Shown piece after piece: positions 50,344 to 63,614 of a DNA stretch of 64,000 nucleotides. The notes under the pieces are model-generated. The model saw nothing but the letters and a program-made list of their open reading frames with translations. It did no database searches and was not told the origin of the DNA. The stretch covers positions 3,299,773-3,363,772 of the forward strand of contig NZ_LR594487.1 of assembly GCF_901686465.1 (NCBI RefSeq), read 5' to 3'. The position numbers and the translations under genes were made by a program. Every line of letters starts with the position of its first letter. Position 1 is the stretch's first letter. Source of the stretch: Halorubrum sp. DM2 (GTDB lineage: Archaea; Halobacteriota; Halobacteria; Halobacteriales; Haloferacaceae).

Positions 50344-52362
50344 TCAGGCGGCGTCGCGGAGCGCGTCGAGCGCCTCCGGGTTCTCCATCGAGGAGAGGTC
50401 GCCCGGGTCCTCGCCGTTGTAGACGGACTCGATCGCGCGCCGGATGATCTTGCCCGACTGCGTCTTCGGGAAGGCGTCGACGAACAGCAGTTCTCGCGGC
50501 CGGAACGGCTTGCCGTGTTCGTCGCCCACCAGCGCCCGCAGCTCCTCGCGGAGGTCGTCGCTCGGCTCCGCGTCCGGTTCGAGGACGACGTACGCGACGA
50601 CCGCGGTCCCCGTGGTGTCGTCCGGGACGCCCACCGCGGCCGCCTGGTTGACGGCGTCGTGGTCGATGAGGACCCCCTCGATCTCGGCGGGACCGACCTT
50701 CCGCCCGGCGACGTTGAGCGCGTCGTCGGCGCGGCCGTGGAGGAACCAGAAGCCGTCGTCGTCCTTCTGCGCGAAGTCGCCGTGGTCCCACAAGTCGGGC
50801 CACGTCGACCAGTACTCCTCGAGGTAGCGCTCGTCGCCGGACCACAGAGACTTCGTCATCGACGGACAGGAATCGCGCGCGACGAGGTAGCCCCGCTCGC
50901 CGGACTCCCTGACCGACTCGCCCGTCTCGTCGACGATGTCGATGTCCATCCCGAGTCCCGGACCGCCGAGCGTACAGGGTTTGAGGGGTTGGTTCGGCAT
51001 CGGCATCAGGAAGCAGCCGCAGATCTCCGTCCCGCCGGAGATGTTGACGATCGGGCAGTCGCCGCCGCCGACCGCGTCGTAGAACCACCGCCACGACTCG
51101 GGGTCCCACGGCTCGCCGGTCGACCCCAAGATCCGGAGCGAGGAGAGGTCGTGGTCCTCGATCCACTCGTCCCCGTGCTTGCGGAGCGCGCGGATCGCGG
51201 TCGGCGAGATGCCGAACTGCGTGATTCCGTGTCGGTCGATCAGCTCCCAGAAGCGGTCCGGCTCGGGGTGGTCGGGCGCGCCCTCGTACATCACCACCGT
51301 CCCGCCGAACGCGTGGTTGCCGATGAGCGTCCACGGGCCCATCATCCAGCCGATGTCGGAGACCCAGAAGAACCGGTCGGCAGGCTTCTGGTCGAACCCG
51401 AAGTGGATCTCCTTGGCGCACTGCGTGAGGACGCCCGCGTGGGTGTGAACGATGCCCTTCGGCTCGCCCGTAGTCCCGGACGAGTACAGGAGCATCGACT
51501 CCTGATCGCTCGGGAGGTGCTTCGTCTCGTACGTCGAGGGCTGCGAGCCGACCGCGTCCTCCCAGGTGCGGTCGCGGTCGTCGTCCCACGGGACGGAAGG
51601 CACATCTCCGTCGTCGCTCGCGGGCGTCGCGCCGAGCCGATCGTACACCACGACCTCCTCGACGTGGCCGGCGTCGTCGATCGCGTCGTCGGCGGTCGCC
51701 TTCAGCCGCACCTCGTCGCCGCGACGGTAGAAGCCGTCGCCCGTGAACAGCACGGAGGGTTCCCCGTCGTCGATCCGGGTCGCGGTCGCCTCGCGGCCGA
51801 ACCCGGAGAAGATCGGCACCGCGATCGCGCCCACCTTCAGGCAGCCGTAGAGGATCGAGACGACCTCGGGCACCATCGGCATGTACAGCCCGACGGTGTC
51901 GCCGGTCTCGACCCCCGCCTCGGTCAGGTAGTTCGCGACGCGGTCGCTCTGTCGGCGAAGCTCGTGATACGTTATCTCGCGGACGTCCCCCGGCTCTCCC
52001 TCCCAGAGCAGCGCGACGCGGTTGCGGTTCGGCGAGTCGGCCGCGGCGTGGCGGTCGACGACGTTGTGCGCGACGTTGATCTCGCCGCCGGGGTACCAGT
52101 CGGAGAACTGCGGGCCGTCGGTGTCGTCCCGGACGGTGTCGTAGTCGGTGTAAAAGTCGATGTCGAGGTAGTCGACGATCTCGTCCCAGAACCAGTCGAC
52201 CCCGGACTCCGGTTCGCCCGGGACCTCCGAGGTGGTGCGGCGGATTAGCTCCTCGTAGTCGTCGACCCCGTACTCGCGCATGAACGCCGCGACGTTCGTC
52301 GACTCCGCGAACGCCTCGGTCGGCTCGTGTACGACCTCGTCTATCCCCTCGTACTCGTCCAT
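50344..52362 (-). CDS. Acetyl-CoA synthetase-like acyl-CoA ligase
   Basis: A 672-aa AMP-forming acyl-CoA ligase of the ANL superfamily. Motifs are LLYSSGTTGEPKGIVHTHAG (ATP-binding), SGGTEICGCFLMP, LWDHGDFAQKDDDGFWFLHG, RADDALNVAGRKVGPAEIEG (hinge) and FPKTQSGKIIRRAIE with the catalytic Lys. Length and the N-terminal part resemble acetate-activating enzymes, but propionyl-CoA or other short-chain acids are not excluded. An isolated minus-strand gene with a TATA-like TTACTTA about 30 nt upstream. Confidence 0.92.
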   Translation of the reverse strand: MDEYEGIDEVVHEPTEAFAESTNVAAFMREYGVDDYEELIRRTTSEVPGEPESGVDWFWDEIVDYLDIDFYTDYDTVRDDTDGPQFSDWYPGGEINVAHNVVDRHAAADSPNRNRVALLWEGEPGDVREITYHELRRQSDRVANYLTEAGVETGDTVGLYMPMVPEVVSILYGCLKVGAIAVPIFSGFGREATATRIDDGEPSVLFTGDGFYRRGDEVRLKATADDAIDDAGHVEEVVVYDRLGATPASDDGDVPSVPWDDDRDRTWEDAVGSQPSTYETKHLPSDQESMLLYSSGTTGEPKGIVHTHAGVLTQCAKEIHFGFDQKPADRFFWVSDIGWMMGPWTLIGNHAFGGTVVMYEGAPDHPEPDRFWELIDRHGITQFGISPTAIRALRKHGDEWIEDHDLSSLRILGSTGEPWDPESWRWFYDAVGGGDCPIVNISGGTEICGCFLMPMPNQPLKPCTLGGPGLGMDIDIVDETGESVRESGERGYLVARDSCPSMTKSLWSGDERYLEEYWSTWPDLWDHGDFAQKDDDGFWFLHGRADDALNVAGRKVGPAEIEGVLIDHDAVNQAAAVGVPDDTTGTAVVAYVVLEPDAEPSDDLREELRALVGDEHGKPFRPRELLFVDAFPKTQSGKIIRRAIESVYNGEDPGDLSSMENPEALDALRDAA

Positions 52363-52447
52363 CTCGTCCGGGGATTTTCGCGGCGACAGTAAGTAACTTT
52401 CCTGAACGATTCGCGGGGAGCGCGGTCGACTCGATCGCGCCGAGCGA

Positions 52448-52825
52448 CTACCGCGAGTTGACGCACTCGCCCGCGACCTCGACCGTCCCGCCGCCGACGA
52501 CCGTCGTCGCGTCGTAGAGCTGGCAGGTGCCGGCGTCCCACGCCAGTCGCCCCTCCCAGTCGGGACCTGTCACCGCGACCTCGTGGCGACCGGTCGCCCC
52601 GACGACCACCTCGAACGCCCGGGCGACGCCGGCGTCGACCCGGTCGGACTCCTCCTCGTAGGTCGTCCCGTCGTCGCCCTCGACGACGACGTCCACGTCG
52701 ACCGGACCGTCGCCGTCGTTGCGGACCGTCAGGTCGAGGCGGCCGGGGTCGTCCGATCCGAGACAGCCTGCGACCCCGCCGGCGACTACGGTCGCGCTCG
52801 CGGCGAGGAGTCGGCGTCGTTCCAT
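52448..52825 (-). CDS. Small Tat-type lipoprotein, Ig-like
   Basis: A 125-aa exported protein. MERRRLLAASATVVAGGVAG is a twin-arginine-like signal followed by the lipobox GVAGC, so it should be lipid-anchored outside. The rest (LDLTVRNDGDGPVDVDVVVE, ARAFEVVVGATGRHEVAVTG) is a single beta-sandwich of about 95 residues with two Cys (TCQLYD, ECVNSR) that may form a disulfide. No family function known. Confidence 0.75.
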   Translation of the reverse strand: MERRRLLAASATVVAGGVAGCLGSDDPGRLDLTVRNDGDGPVDVDVVVEGDDGTTYEEESDRVDAGVARAFEVVVGATGRHEVAVTGPDWEGRLAWDAGTCQLYDATTVVGGGTVEVAGECVNSR

Positions 52826-52914
52826 GGCGGTCGCTCGTCGCGACGGGACTTCAAGCCACGTACGAACGGACGGAGGAGGGATCGGAACCGAGCGGGGTTC
52901 GTCGCGCGGGAGGG

Positions 52915-57329
<4,415 letters not shown>

Positions 57330-57353
57330 TTACTCCAGCTAATCGCCGTCGAC

Positions 57354-57360
57354 TTATAAA
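57354..57360 (-). promoter_or_regulatory. gyrBA promoter TATA-like element
   Basis: On the minus strand TTTATAAG is centred about 34 nt before the gyrB ATG; the transcript would carry almost no leader. Confidence 0.6.
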
Positions 57361-57452
57361 GGCGGCGCACGCGCGCGGGCGTGTGTGAGCGGCCGACGCG
57401 TCGCGGTTGTCGAACACCGCTCGCGGCCGAGTACGCCGCGAGCGACCGCACC

Positions 57453-58373
57453 TCAGCGCGATTCCGGTCCCTCGTCGAGGAAGGCCCGGACGCGCTCGAC
57501 GGCCGCCGTCCGGAGGCGACCCGCGTCGACGATCGGATGCGAACCGCCCCCGGTGCCGTCGGCGCGCGAACGACCGGTCTCGGCCCGAATTCGGACCGGG
57601 GCCTCGCGGGCCGCGGCCTCGACGACCCGGTCCGCGAGCGCGTCGACGGTCGCCGGCGAGCCGCACCGCTCAACCGTCTTCCGGTACCGTTCGAGGCGCT
57701 CGTCCGCGGCGTACTCCGCCGCGAGCGTCTCGACGGCAGGCGCTTCGTCGCCGCCCGAGCCGGCGCTCCCGTCGTCGAAGTCCTCCCGGACCAGCCGCCC
57801 GCGGTCGCCGCGCTTGTTCCGGACGACGGCCCCGGCCGCCGGCCCGTCGTACCAAGCGGACTCCGGAACCTCGTACGCGTCCGGGTCGAAGTCGCGAGCG
57901 GGTATCTCGCGGTCGACCGCGTCGACCGCGTCGAGTCCCGTCCCCTCGAAGATCGCCGCCGCGGCGTCGGGCGGGCGGAACCGGTCGCCGGTCCCGGCCC
58001 ACACGTCGGTCCCGAGGAACGGGGGGATCCGGTCCCAGTCGTAGTCGATCCGGCGGCAGTGGGTCGCGACGCCGAAGAACGCGACGTCGGTCGGGTCGTC
58101 GACCGCGTCGCGGAGCGCCTCCCGGTCGAACCGCGACCGGACGTGCCTGACCGCGGGGCGGAGGCGGGGAGGGACGGCGTCGTCGTCCGCGAACGCGCCG
58201 TCCGGGCCGGCGAAGCGGAGCAGCCCCGACTCGTCCATCCGGAACCGGATCCCGGTGCCGTCGATCAGCTCGATCAGCCACAGGTGGCCGTCGAGGACGT
58301 CGTCCGCGGCGGCCGAGTTGAGGGGCGGGAGCGGCGGGAACGACGGGGCGACCGGGTCGCGTGACGGAGCCAT
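57453..58373 (-). CDS. Nucleotidyltransferase (ligase)-like protein lacking the motif I lysine
   Basis: A 306-aa protein with a pattern of covalent nucleotidyltransferases. Where RNA ligases carry E-K-x-D-G (motif I) it reads IELIDGTGIRF (residues 34-44), so the AMP-accepting Lys is replaced. Later segments match the arrangement of motifs III, IIIa and IV/V: AFFGVATHCRRIDYDWDRIP, FLGTDVWAG and GAVVRNKRGDRGRLVRED. It is therefore a possible degenerate relative of ligases. The start ATG 58373 precedes a proline-rich leader. I am moderately confident in the gene and unsure of the family. Confidence 0.55.
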   Translation of the reverse strand: MAPSRDPVAPSFPPLPPLNSAAADDVLDGHLWLIELIDGTGIRFRMDESGLLRFAGPDGAFADDDAVPPRLRPAVRHVRSRFDREALRDAVDDPTDVAFFGVATHCRRIDYDWDRIPPFLGTDVWAGTGDRFRPPDAAAAIFEGTGLDAVDAVDREIPARDFDPDAYEVPESAWYDGPAAGAVVRNKRGDRGRLVREDFDDGSAGSGGDEAPAVETLAAEYAADERLERYRKTVERCGSPATVDALADRVVEAAAREAPVRIRAETGRSRADGTGGGSHPIVDAGRLRTAAVERVRAFLDEGPESR

Positions 58374-58517
58374 GCCGGTCGGTGCGCGCCGTCGGGTGTT
58401 GGGTCTTGCGCCGTCGAGTGATGGGTCTCGCACCGGACGAGGCCGATAGCCGCGAACCGGTCGACGCGGGCGGGTGAACCCCCGGTTACAAGCGGGTGCC
58501 GGCCGTACCGCCTTCCG

Positions 58518-59729
58518 ATGCTACCGATCGCGGACTCCTTCGAACACGCGCATCGCGGCTGCGAGATCCTGTACGGGCGAGGTCGGATCACAGACCTCGG
58601 CGGCTGGCTCGGCGACCGCGACCTCGACGACGCCCTAGTCGTCTGCGGTTCGAACACGGGCGCGAACGACGCCCTGATGGACCCGATTCGGGCGGGACTC
58701 GGCGACCGGTTCGCCGGCGTCTTCGACGAGACCACCCCGGACAAGCGGGTCGAGACCGCCTCCGACCTCCTCGACGCGCGGGCGGAGGCGGGAGCGGACG
58801 TCCTTGTCGCGGTCGGCGGCGGTGCGAGCCTCGACGTCGCGAGGCAGGCGACGCTGCTCGCGGCGGACGGGCGGGACCTCGGCGACCTCCGCGCCGACGC
58901 GGAGTCGGGGGCGGATGCGCTCGGCGAGCTGGCACCCGGATCGGAGCCGGCCCTCCCGGTCGTCGTCGTCCCGACGACGTTCGCGGGCGCGGACCTCTCG
59001 GCCGGCGGGTCGCTGGAGGTGTTCGCCGCCGCCGAGTCGCCGACCGAGCAGCCGATAACCGTCAGCGGGAGCGGCGCGTGGCCGATCGCAGATATCGCCG
59101 ACCCGGCGCTGTTCGAGACGACGCCGGGGTCGGTGCTCGCCGGGTCGGCGATGAACGGCTTCAACAAGGGCGTCGAGACGCCGTACGCCCGCGACGCGTC
59201 GCCGGTGAGCGACGCGGCCGCAGTCCACGGACTCCGGCTCCTCTCGGACGCGCTCCCGCACGTCGCGGGCGACCGACCGGACAGCGAGGCGGCGACGGAC
59301 CGAGCGGTGGTGGGAGCGCTGCTCGTCCAGCTCGACCGGAAGATATCCGTCATCCACGCGTTCGGGCACGGGTTCGCCCGCCGGTACGACGTCCAACAGG
59401 GCGCGGTCCACGCTGTCGTCGCGCCACACGCGCTGGCGTACCTCTTCGACGAGGTGGACGCGAGCCGCCGGGCGCTCGCGGCCGGACTGGGTGTCCCGAC
59501 CGACGGCCGCGACGACGACGCGGTCGCCGAGGACGTCGTCGAGGCGGTCGCCGCGGTCCGCGACGCGCTCGACGTCCCGAGCCGGCTCCGGGACCTGCCC
59601 GCGACCGACGAAAGCGACCTCCCGGCGATCGCGGAGTTCGTCGCCGAGGACCCGCCGATGGCACGCGCGCCGGCCGGCCTCGACGCGACCGCCGAGGAGA
59701 TACTCGGCGTGTTGCGCGCGGCCTGGTAG
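58518..59729 (+). CDS. Iron-type NAD-dependent alcohol dehydrogenase
   Basis: A 403-aa group III (iron-containing) dehydrogenase. The N-terminal cofactor-binding part contains VLVAVGGGASLDVARQATLL and VVVPTTFAGADLSAGGSLEV. The metal-binding part has KISVIHAFGHGFARRY followed by GAVHAVVAPHALAYLFDE, which supplies the His ligands. Substrates of this family vary (alcohols, glycerol, lactaldehyde), and neighbours give no clue. A TATA-like GGTTACAAG lies about 29 nt upstream of the start. Confidence 0.88.
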   Translation: MLPIADSFEHAHRGCEILYGRGRITDLGGWLGDRDLDDALVVCGSNTGANDALMDPIRAGLGDRFAGVFDETTPDKRVETASDLLDARAEAGADVLVAVGGGASLDVARQATLLAADGRDLGDLRADAESGADALGELAPGSEPALPVVVVPTTFAGADLSAGGSLEVFAAAESPTEQPITVSGSGAWPIADIADPALFETTPGSVLAGSAMNGFNKGVETPYARDASPVSDAAAVHGLRLLSDALPHVAGDRPDSEAATDRAVVGALLVQLDRKISVIHAFGHGFARRYDVQQGAVHAVVAPHALAYLFDEVDASRRALAAGLGVPTDGRDDDAVAEDVVEAVAAVRDALDVPSRLRDLPATDESDLPAIAEFVAEDPPMARAPAGLDATAEEILGVLRAAW

Positions 59730-59774
59730 ACGAGGTGGCCGCGGCGACCGTCGTCGTCGGCCCCTCGCGGTCGC

Positions 59775-60152
59775 CTACGAGTCGGCCGCGTACGTCTCCA
59801 AGGCGGTCAGCCGTCCCTCGTCGACGTCGAAGGCGTCGACGAACGCGAACAGCTCCTCGCCGTCGGCGTCGAGCAGTCTCCCTCGGACCGCGACGCCGGG
59901 ACCGGTCGGGTAGACGCGCTCGACGACGTGGGTCGTGTCCGTGTCCGGCCGCTCGTCGCGCATGAACGCGACGAAGCGGTCGCGGCCCTCGAAGGTCCGG
60001 TCGGGGCGTCGCTGGACGAACGCGGGGTCGAGCAGCGACCGCAGCCGGTCGTAGTCGCCGGCGTCGAGCGCGTCGTAGTACGCCCGAGCGAGGGCGGCGG
60101 GACTCCGTTCGTCCGGCGGGGCCTCCCCGTCCGCCTCACGCCGCGAGGGCAT
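59775..60152 (-). CDS. NTF2-like / SnoaL-type protein
   Basis: A 125-aa protein of the NTF2 fold: LARAYYDALDAGDYDRLRSL followed by LDPAFVQRRPDRTFEGRDRF and VVERVYPTGPGVAVRGRLLD. Members include ketosteroid-isomerase-like enzymes and binding proteins; a catalytic Asp is not clearly placed. Its 5' end overlaps the stop of the K+-regulator gene by 17 nt, so the two may be co-transcribed, but a functional link is not evident. Confidence 0.8.
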   Translation of the reverse strand: MPSRREADGEAPPDERSPAALARAYYDALDAGDYDRLRSLLDPAFVQRRPDRTFEGRDRFVAFMRDERPDTDTTHVVERVYPTGPGVAVRGRLLDADGEELFAFVDAFDVDEGRLTALETYAADS

Positions 60153-61329
60153 CGAACTCCTCCGCGGAGGTCCGGGTGCCCTTCGCGATGATCACGTCGC
60201 CGCCCCGCAGCGTGGTGTCGATGTCGGGGCCGACCAGCCACCCCTCCTCCGGGCGGCGGATCGCGAGGACGCTCGTCGAGATGTCGGTCGCGGGCACGCC
60301 GTCGGCGACCGCGGTCCCGTCGAGGTCGCTCCCTTCGCCGACGATGGTGCGGGTGATTATCTCGTCCGACTCCTGGACCGCCATCTCCACGACCGGGTGG
60401 ACGTCGAGGTCGCGGCGGACCCCCTCGGTGATCGCCAGCGCGGCGTCGGATATCTCCTCGGTCGCGACGCCGAGGTGGATGAGCCCGCGGAGCGACACCG
60501 GGTCGTCGGCCTCGGCGGCCGCCCGGAGCGTCCACGCCTCGAACCGCGACTGGAGCGCGTCCACCTCGATCTCTAAGTTGTTCACCTCCTCCGCCAGCTC
60601 CTCGTTGTCGAAGAGGACGGAGCCGTACGCCAGATCGACCGCGAGCTCCGAGAGGTTCTTCATCAAGACGATCGAGTCGACCGCGCGCTCCAAGTCGTCT
60701 ATCGCGGGTTCGGACGGCGGCTCCGGCTCGAACGGCTCGCCGCTCAGCTCGGGGTAGACGTCTGCGACGCCGGCCTCGGGACCGCGCAGCAGCGTCACGT
60801 CGCTCGCCTTCAGGCGCGTGGTCGGTCCGGGGTTGAGGATCCAGTCCTCGTCGCGCCGGACCGCGATGACGCGGACGCCCGTCTCCGATTCGAGGTCGAT
60901 ATCAGCGAGGCTCCGACCGGCGTACGCGGAGTCGGCGACGACGGTTCCCCGGACGAGCGTCTCGACGCCGGCCGAAAGCGCGCCCCGCATCGCGTCGGGC
61001 AGCCCGATCTCCTCGGTGACGATCTTGGCGATGTCGCCCGCGGCGTCCGCGACCTTGTCGGCGGCGGCGATGACGCCGAGGACGGGCGCGAGCGTCTCGG
61101 CCTCGCTCGGGTTCCGCGCCGCGAGCATCAGGCTCATCCGGGCGCGCATCTGGAGCACGTCCATCCGGTGTTCGAGTTCGACGACCTCGTGGGCGACCGT
61201 CGGGCTGTTGTGGAGCACCGCCGAGTACGAGAGGTCGATCAGTAGCTCCGCGGTGTCTTTCATCTCGACGAGCAGGTCCTTGACGCTCGTCGGCTCGTAG
61301 CGGACCGTGCGCTCGTCGGCGCGTCTCAT
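60136..61329 (-). CDS. PhoU/TrkA-C domain protein (potassium-channel family regulator)
   Basis: A 397-aa soluble protein with two tandem copies of a PhoU-like helical segment followed by a TrkA-C/RCK-C domain: VKDLLVEMKDTAELLIDLSY with ETGVRVIAVRRDEDWILNPG, then AVDSIVLMKNLSELAVDLAY with STSVLAIRRPEEGWLVGPDI. No membrane segment is seen, so it probably regulates a K+ channel or transporter encoded elsewhere. TrkA-C domains bind c-di-AMP in some K+ channels. The promoter (61351-61359) lies next to the insertion element. Confidence 0.88.
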   Translation of the reverse strand: MRRADERTVRYEPTSVKDLLVEMKDTAELLIDLSYSAVLHNSPTVAHEVVELEHRMDVLQMRARMSLMLAARNPSEAETLAPVLGVIAAADKVADAAGDIAKIVTEEIGLPDAMRGALSAGVETLVRGTVVADSAYAGRSLADIDLESETGVRVIAVRRDEDWILNPGPTTRLKASDVTLLRGPEAGVADVYPELSGEPFEPEPPSEPAIDDLERAVDSIVLMKNLSELAVDLAYGSVLFDNEELAEEVNNLEIEVDALQSRFEAWTLRAAAEADDPVSLRGLIHLGVATEEISDAALAITEGVRRDLDVHPVVEMAVQESDEIITRTIVGEGSDLDGTAVADGVPATDISTSVLAIRRPEEGWLVGPDIDTTLRGGDVIIAKGTRTSAEEFDALAA

Positions 61330-61350
61330 GTGCCTCCCTCTCCGGCTGCG

Positions 61351-61359
61351 AGTAAAAGG
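61351..61359 (-). promoter_or_regulatory. TATA-like element of the PhoU/TrkA-C gene
   Basis: On the minus strand CCTTTTACT, centred about 26 nt before ATG 61329. The insertion sequence ends about 20 bp upstream of it, so the region where activators or the BRE would sit is disrupted. Confidence 0.5.
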
Positions 61360-61380
61360 CTTGTTGCGGGCGCACAGGTA

Positions 61381-62070
61381 GTGTTCAGATAAGCTGATTC
61401 CATGCGAAAGCGAACGATCTGATCCACTCGTTTGCTGTTTCTGCTTCGGCGTTGCTAAAACAGTTTGAGAAACTAGTAGTTCTGCGTTTTACCTCACGAA
61501 AGACACGTTCGACACTGTTCCGCTTTCCGTGTCGTTCGTATCTAAAATCGAGGTCGTGTTTGCGACAGGCTCGCTGAAGTGGAGCCGCGCCATCAACGAG
61601 AAAGATCGCGTCATCTACATCGTGTTTTTTGCGGAGTTCCGCGAAAAACCGATCTGCGAGAGCATTGTTTCTCGTCGATTCAACCTTTGTATGTAACAGA
61701 TCGTTTGATTCGGGATCGACAGCAGCGTACAGCCAATATTGTTCATCGTCAAGCTGAATCACAGTCTCATCAACCGCGACGTGATTCGGCCTCCGACCAG
61801 TTTCTGGCTGTAGATCGGCTTTGTGAACCCAGTTATGAACGGTCGATCGAACTCGATCAACACCGAATACCTCAAGAAAAGAAACAGTATTCGAAAGCGA
61901 TAATCCAGCCAAGTGAAGCTGAATACTGAGCTTCATCAACAGCTGCGGTGTTGCTTCTCGCTCCACAAACTCTAAGTTGATCTCGTCTAAACAGCCGCTG
62001 AGGCGGTCGTTTTCGGGCATAAGTCACTTTGAAAACGCACCGCCTCACCTTTCAATCCTTATCTGAACAC
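61381..62070 (-). mobile_element. IS6-family insertion sequence
   Basis: A 690-bp element with perfect 13-bp terminal inverted repeats GTGTTCAGATAAG (61381-61393) and CTTATCTGAACAC (62058-62070), and one transposase gene inside. GC content is clearly lower than the flanking genome, which supports transfer. GCGGGCGCACA occurs on both sides (61366-61376 and 62072-62082), 4 nt outside the left end and 1 nt outside the right end; this may be a target duplication with the true ends lying slightly outside the inverted repeats. Intact in appearance. Confidence 0.88.
61385..62020 (-). CDS. IS6-family transposase
   Basis: A 211-aa DDE transposase. The N-terminal helix-turn-helix (TPQLLMKLSIQLHLAGLSLS) precedes a compact catalytic core with Asp in VAVDETVIQLDDEQYWLYAA, Asp in DAIFLVDGAAPLQRACRKHD and Glu in SVERVFREVKRRTTSFSNCF. 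Such short transposases of about 210-230 aa are typical of haloarchaeal IS6 elements. The triad is complete and the frame is intact, so it may be active. Confidence 0.92.
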   Translation of the reverse strand: MPENDRLSGCLDEINLEFVEREATPQLLMKLSIQLHLAGLSLSNTVSFLEVFGVDRVRSTVHNWVHKADLQPETGRRPNHVAVDETVIQLDDEQYWLYAAVDPESNDLLHTKVESTRNNALADRFFAELRKKHDVDDAIFLVDGAAPLQRACRKHDLDFRYERHGKRNSVERVFREVKRRTTSFSNCFSNAEAETANEWIRSFAFAWNQLI

Positions 62071-62115
62071 CGCGGGCGCACACCGCCGGCGATCCGAACG
62101 GCGCACGGGACCGGA

Positions 62116-62643
62116 TCAGGCGGCGTCTCCGGCGACGTACCCCGCGGTTTCGCCCGCGCTCTCGACCGGGACCGCGAGGTCGACGAGGGCGAGCCACGCC
62201 AGCAGCCGGGCCGCGCGGTCGCGCCACGTCGCCTCCCAGTCGGGGTCGCGGGCGCGGTCGTGTCGCGGGACACGGTCGCGGGTGGCCGCGAAGAGGTCGT
62301 CGGGTGTCACGGGGTCCTCGCGCGAGGCGTCGGCGAGCGCCGCGAGCGCCTCGGGGGCGAACAGGACCCCGTCTCGGAGCCTCTCGCGGACGCGCTCCGG
62401 GGCCGGCTCCGCGTCGGCGCGGACGAACCCGCGCGATGTCTCCTCGACGAGTCCGAGCGTCCGGAGAAAGGCGAGCCAGTCGTTGGCGGTCTGGCGGTCG
62501 GGGAGGTCACAGCGCCGCCGGAGCCGGGCGCAGCAGTCGTCGGTGTCGCCGGGGACGAGCGGGACCGCGCGCTGGAGGTCGCGAAGGTCGTCGAGGGCGG
62601 TCGGGGGTTCGGGGACGGGTTTGAGTCGCACGGGAGTGGACAA
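62116..62643 (-). CDS. Hypothetical protein downstream of mch
   Basis: A 175-aa soluble acidic protein, predominantly helical. VRLKPVPEPPTALDDLRDLQ and TANDWLAFLRTLGLVEETSR, with DWEATWRDRAARLLAWLALV, suggest one or two winged-helix or helical bundles. No catalytic motif recognised. It lies 32 nt after mch on the same strand and is probably co-transcribed with it. Confidence 0.65.
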   Translation of the reverse strand: MSTPVRLKPVPEPPTALDDLRDLQRAVPLVPGDTDDCCARLRRRCDLPDRQTANDWLAFLRTLGLVEETSRGFVRADAEPAPERVRERLRDGVLFAPEALAALADASREDPVTPDDLFAATRDRVPRHDRARDPDWEATWRDRAARLLAWLALVDLAVPVESAGETAGYVAGDAA

Positions 62644-62675
62644 GGCGGGGATTCAGTCGGTGACGCTCCGGGGAG

Positions 62676-63614
62676 TCAGCGGTAGCCGAACGACTCCGCG
62701 AGCAGTTCCTCGTCGGTCTCGCCCACCGTGTAGACGGGCCCGTCGACCACGTCGACGGTGACCTGCGCGGGGGCGAACACGCTCTCGGGGACGTCATAGA
62801 AGTCCCAGTCGGCGTCCTCGAACACTTCGACGAAGGGCGTGCCGTACTCCTCGCTCGCGGTGGAGACGATTTCCCCGAAGCGGTCGTCGTCGCGTGCGAC
62901 TTGGAGGTGGACCTCGCCGCCGTACGCCAGGGCGTCGTTCGTCCGCCCCATCGCCTCGGCCTCGTCGCGGGTCGGGGGCGCGAGCGGTGCCGAGCCGGAG
63001 GCGTGGAGCACGTCCGTCGGCTCGTAGCCGACCTCCAGCAGTCGGAAGACGGCGAGTTCGGCGGCGCGGGCCGCGGTGGTGACGGAGCCGGCGGTCGAGC
63101 CGGTCGCGAACGTCGGGAGGAACACCCCGTCGGTCTCGACCTCGGCCATCTCCGCGACCTGCTCCGCGACCTCCTCGTCGGGCAGCGCCGTCGACTCGAT
63201 CGTCAGCGTGGCGAACTCCGAGGAGTCGTAGTAGCCGACGCGCTCGAACTCGGTCTCGCCGCCGACCAGCGCGCGGGCCGGCCCGGAGCCGAGCCCCTCG
63301 AAGCCGCCCTCGGTCGTGATCTCCCAGCCGGCCTTCTGCGAGCAGAGCAGCGCGACCGCGGGGTGGTCCGTCGACAGCTCGACGTACTGGCGGGGCGCGC
63401 CCGCGAGTCTCCCCATTCGGGTCTGTAGGTTCGCCAGCCCGGCGGTCTGTATCTCCGCGAGCAGCAGCCCCGCTTCGACCCCGCCGGCCGCATCGACACC
63501 GAAGTCGACGACGGTCGCACCGTTGTCCAGCTCGTATCCGACGACGTCCAGCTCGCCGGCGAAATCGAGCGCCTCGTCGACCAGCTCGATCGCGGTCCGG
63601 TTGATGCTCTCCAT
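62676..63614 (-). CDS. mch: Methenyltetrahydromethanopterin cyclohydrolase
   Basis: A 312-aa enzyme interconverting N5,N10-methenyl-H4MPT and N5-formyl-H4MPT; haloarchaea use it with folate-type C1 carriers. Family segments are MESINRTAIELVDEALDFAG, GLLLAEIQTAGLANLQTRMG, VALLCSQKAGWEITTEGGF, GSGPARAL and LHASGSAPLAPPTRDEAEAM. The start ATG 63614 follows a TATA-like CCTTAAACG (63635-63643) by about 27 nt. Length and motifs are complete. Confidence 0.95.
   Translation of the reverse strand: MESINRTAIELVDEALDFAGELDVVGYELDNGATVVDFGVDAAGGVEAGLLLAEIQTAGLANLQTRMGRLAGAPRQYVELSTDHPAVALLCSQKAGWEITTEGGFEGLGSGPARALVGGETEFERVGYYDSSEFATLTIESTALPDEEVAEQVAEMAEVETDGVFLPTFATGSTAGSVTTAARAAELAVFRLLEVGYEPTDVLHASGSAPLAPPTRDEAEAMGRTNDALAYGGEVHLQVARDDDRFGEIVSTASEEYGTPFVEVFEDADWDFYDVPESVFAPAQVTVDVVDGPVYTVGETDEELLAESFGYR

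Noticed and set aside
61381-62070. The IS element being degraded
   Set aside because: The inverted repeats are perfect over 13 bp, the transposase has its full DDE triad, and no internal stop or frameshift is visible.
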